64,000 nt of DNA from Lentzea alba (GTDB lineage: Bacteria; Actinomycetota; Actinomycetes; Mycobacteriales; Pseudonocardiaceae), in assembly GCF_011067745.1 (NCBI RefSeq), contig NZ_JAAMPJ010000019.1:1-64000 (forward strand), in the 5' to 3' direction. The notes beneath the pieces were generated by a model. It saw only the letters and a program-made list of their open reading frames with translations. It was not told the origin of the DNA and ran no database searches. The position numbers were made by a program, and so were the translations under genes. Below, piece by piece: positions 62,380-64,000 of this stretch; within the stretch, counting starts at the first letter, position 1, and the number at the start of each line of letters is the position of its first letter.

Positions 62380-63234
62380 GTGGCGCGGGTGGAAGAGTTC
62401 TCGGAGGCGCTCCGGACCGCGATCACGAATCGCGGTCTGGGTCTGGAGCGACTCCGGGAACACCTCTCCCAGAACGGCGTCTCGGTCTCGCTGGCGACGC
62501 TGAGCTACTGGCAGACGGGCCGCAGCCGTCCGGAGCGCAAGAAGTCGCTGCAGGCCGTCGTCCACTTGGAACACATCCTGAAGGTGCCGCCCGGCCACCT
62601 CTCGGGCCTGCTGGGCTCACCCCGTCCGCGCGGCCGCTGGCTGCGCAGGGCACCGGAGGCGATGTCCGCGTTCTGGCCGCCGCCGACGCACGTCGAGGAA
62701 GCGTTGCAGGACCTCGACACCCAGTGGGACGACCAGCTCATCCGGGTGAGCCAGCAGGATTTCGTGACCATCGGCGCGGACCGGACCGAGCGGTCCTTCC
62801 GGTCGAGGCAGGTGCTGTCGGCGTCGATGGACGGCCCCGACCGGTGGGTCGTGATCGTGCACGTGGACGAGCGCGACCGGCCGTTGCCCGCGGTCCGGGC
62901 CTTGAAGAACTGCACGGTCGGCCAGCTGGTGCAGGACCCCGCGCGGGGTCTGCTGGTCGTGGAGCTGTTGTTCGACCAGTCGCTGCGCAAGGGCGAGAGC
63001 ATCGTGATCGAGCACGAGCTGGTGAACCAGGCGCCGTGTCCACTCGCGACGAACTACGAGCGCAAGTTCCGCATGCCGACGCACGAGTACGTGCTGGAGG
63101 TGACGTTCGAGGGCGCCGTGCCGGCCTCGGTCACCCAGTTGGACGGCTCCGCGGTGCGGCCTGGCCGGACGCTGCTCGACGTCGCCCTGGACGTGCAGCC
63201 CGGTGTCCGAGGTTTCCGCTGGACGTGGACTTAG
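62380..63234 (+). CDS. XRE-type helix-turn-helix protein (284 aa)
   Basis: GTG 62380 begins one base after the giant's stop codon; a second GTG at 62389 is possible. Residues 1-75 form an XRE/lambda-repressor-type HTH (LRTAITNRGLGLERLREHL, SLATLSYWQTGRSRPERKKS, LEHILKVPPGHLSGLLG). Residues 80-284 are a beta-rich domain of unknown type (RWVVIVHVDERDRPLP, YERKFRMPTHEYVLEV). Proteins with this HTH plus beta-rich domain are common in actinomycetes, with no known ligand to my knowledge. Co-transcription with the giant gene suggests feedback control or sensing of its state. A hairpin follows immediately. Confidence 0.82.
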   Translation: MARVEEFSEALRTAITNRGLGLERLREHLSQNGVSVSLATLSYWQTGRSRPERKKSLQAVVHLEHILKVPPGHLSGLLGSPRPRGRWLRRAPEAMSAFWPPPTHVEEALQDLDTQWDDQLIRVSQQDFVTIGADRTERSFRSRQVLSASMDGPDRWVVIVHVDERDRPLPAVRALKNCTVGQLVQDPARGLLVVELLFDQSLRKGESIVIEHELVNQAPCPLATNYERKFRMPTHEYVLEVTFEGAVPASVTQLDGSAVRPGRTLLDVALDVQPGVRGFRWTWT

Positions 63235-63271
63235 GCGGGTGCTCCCCCCGCGCCACGTGGGGAACACCCGC
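63235..63271. terminator. Hairpin between converging genes
   Basis: GCGGGTGCTCCCC (63235-63247) pairs with GGGGAACACCCGC (63259-63271) with one mismatch. It starts right after the XRE-type gene's stop codon and 22 nt from the end of the converging minus-strand gene, so it can serve both. Confidence 0.75.
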
Positions 63272-63292
63272 CCTGTTGTCCTTTGTGGACTA

Positions 63293-64000
63293 TTAGCCGA
63301 TCTTCTCGATCTTGGCGTTGCGGATCAGGAACTTGCCCGGCTCACGCACCTGTTCGAAGGCCGCGTTGTTCAGCAGCGCGCAGCTGCCGGACACCGACGC
63401 CACCTTGACGGTCGTGGACTTGTTGTTGTCCAGGTTGGTGACCTTCAGCGTGGTGCCGACCGGGAAAGTACCGCTCGACGCGGCGGGCTCGCCGCCCTCG
63501 CCGGACAGCGTGACGGTGGAGCCGTTGCAGACCTGCTGACCGGCCGCGCCGTTGTTGTTGCCCTGGTTGGCGTTGCCCTGGTCGGCGTTGGCCGGGGGCT
63601 TCGGTGCGGGCTGGGCCGTGGCCTGGTTGCCGGCGTTGTTGTTGCCCTGGTTCTGGTCGGCCGCGCCGCCGTCACCCTCGCAGCCCGCCGCCTTGCGTCG
63701 CTGCTGGATGAGGTCGACCACGGCCTCCCGGTTCGCGATGCGGGCCTCGGACTGCGCGTCCGGGCTGGCCTTCTGCCCCGCGATGAAGTTCAGGTTGTTC
63801 TGCAACGCCTTGTCCAGCCCACCGCAGTCCTCACCGGACGCGGCGGCCTGACCCTTCTCGGGCTGCGCCTGGACGTTGTTGCCACACCCAGCCGCCGCGC
63901 GCCGCTGGTTGATGAGGTTGACCACCGCCTGGCGGTTGGCGATGCGAGCGTCCGACTGCGCGTCGGGGTTCGCCTGCTGCCCGGCGATGAAGTTCAGATT
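63293..64000 (-). CDS. Repeat protein with degenerate RlpA-like beta-barrel, 5' end missing
   Basis: The minus frame is open from the right edge to the stop at 63293 (236 codons visible); the true start is outside the window. Two to three copies of a Cys-containing helical repeat are visible: NLNFIAGQKASPDAQSEARI followed by ANREAVVDLIQQRRKAAGC. An Asn/Gln/Ala-rich linker follows. The C-terminal 80 residues (FPVGTTLKVTNLDNNKSTTV, then GSCALLNNAAFEQV) resemble the double-psi beta-barrel of RlpA/expansin-like proteins. The conserved catalytic Asp/His seen in lytic members is not obvious. Probably secreted and wall-associated; the signal peptide would lie upstream. Not clearly part of the ESX locus. 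Confidence 0.72.
   Translation of the reverse strand, partial: NLNFIAGQQANPDAQSDARIANRQAVVNLINQRRAAAGCGNNVQAQPEKGQAAASGEDCGGLDKALQNNLNFIAGQKASPDAQSEARIANREAVVDLIQQRRKAAGCEGDGGAADQNQGNNNAGNQATAQPAPKPPANADQGNANQGNNNGAAGQQVCNGSTVTLSGEGGEPAASSGTFPVGTTLKVTNLDNNKSTTVKVASVSGSCALLNNAAFEQVREPGKFLIRNAKIEKIG

Overview
This is a very GC-rich actinomycete segment. The type VII secretion (ESX) core, EspG chaperones, WXG100 proteins, GTG/TTG starts and long spurious antisense reading frames all point to Actinomycetota. The combination of a single-chain EccC, a mycosin and giant WXG-type cargo suggests the Pseudonocardiales (Lentzea/Saccharothrix/Actinosynnema relatives), but this is a guess at order level only. 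No rRNA, tRNA, CRISPR array or transposase gene was seen. Essentially the whole window is one ESX-type locus.

Left arm (1-12,553, minus strand). eccD and eccB overlap by one base. They are followed by two small WXG100-type genes, a strong hairpin terminator, a 179-aa WXG-like gene, a second terminator, and then a tightly packed string: an 1132-aa repeat-rich WXG protein, a 482-aa Ala/Pro-rich WXG-like protein, a YbaB-like protein, a WXG100 protein and a large protein with a CpnT-like N-terminus. That last protein runs off the left edge through hundreds of Thr-Thr-Thr-Ser-Pro repeats.

Core (12,554-18,126). eccC (three FtsK/SpoIIIE ATPase domains) diverges from eccD and ends at a perfect 18-bp hairpin. 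It converges on mycP, the membrane-anchored subtilisin. No eccE was found.

Regulatory and accessory block (18,123-34,723). Two paralogous proteins of unknown function have a C-terminal domain that looks like an ADP-ribosyltransferase fold. There are three large LuxR-type (LAL/STAND-like) regulators and an eccA-like AAA+ ATPase fused to a right-handed beta-helix. A regulator/ART-like gene pair is present twice. A palindrome, GGGA-NN-TCCC followed by TCAC, recurs in front of the ART-like genes, eccA/regulator 3, the small WXG100 genes and (degenerate) eccD/eccC. It looks like the shared operator of the regulon.

Right arm (35,003-63,234, plus strand). Here are espG, then a PE-like/PPE-like/espG trio, a YbaB-like gene, a 616-aa WXG cargo protein and a single 20.9-kb gene for a 6974-aa protein. 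The giant has an ESX-type N-terminus, low-complexity stalks, a phosphoribosyltransferase-like domain and three metzincin-like HExxHxxGxxDEY domains. It also has two GT-A glycosyltransferase-like domains, two OTU-like domains lacking the usual Cys, five or six beta-rich repeats and coiled coils. An XRE-type regulator starts one base after it. A partial minus-strand gene with a degenerate RlpA-like domain reaches the right edge.

Inferred working model: EccB/C/D and MycP form the export machine, and EccA recycles chaperones. EspG and possibly the YbaB-like proteins serve the PE/PPE-like and WXG-type cargo. The LuxR-type regulators switch the set on through the shared palindrome.
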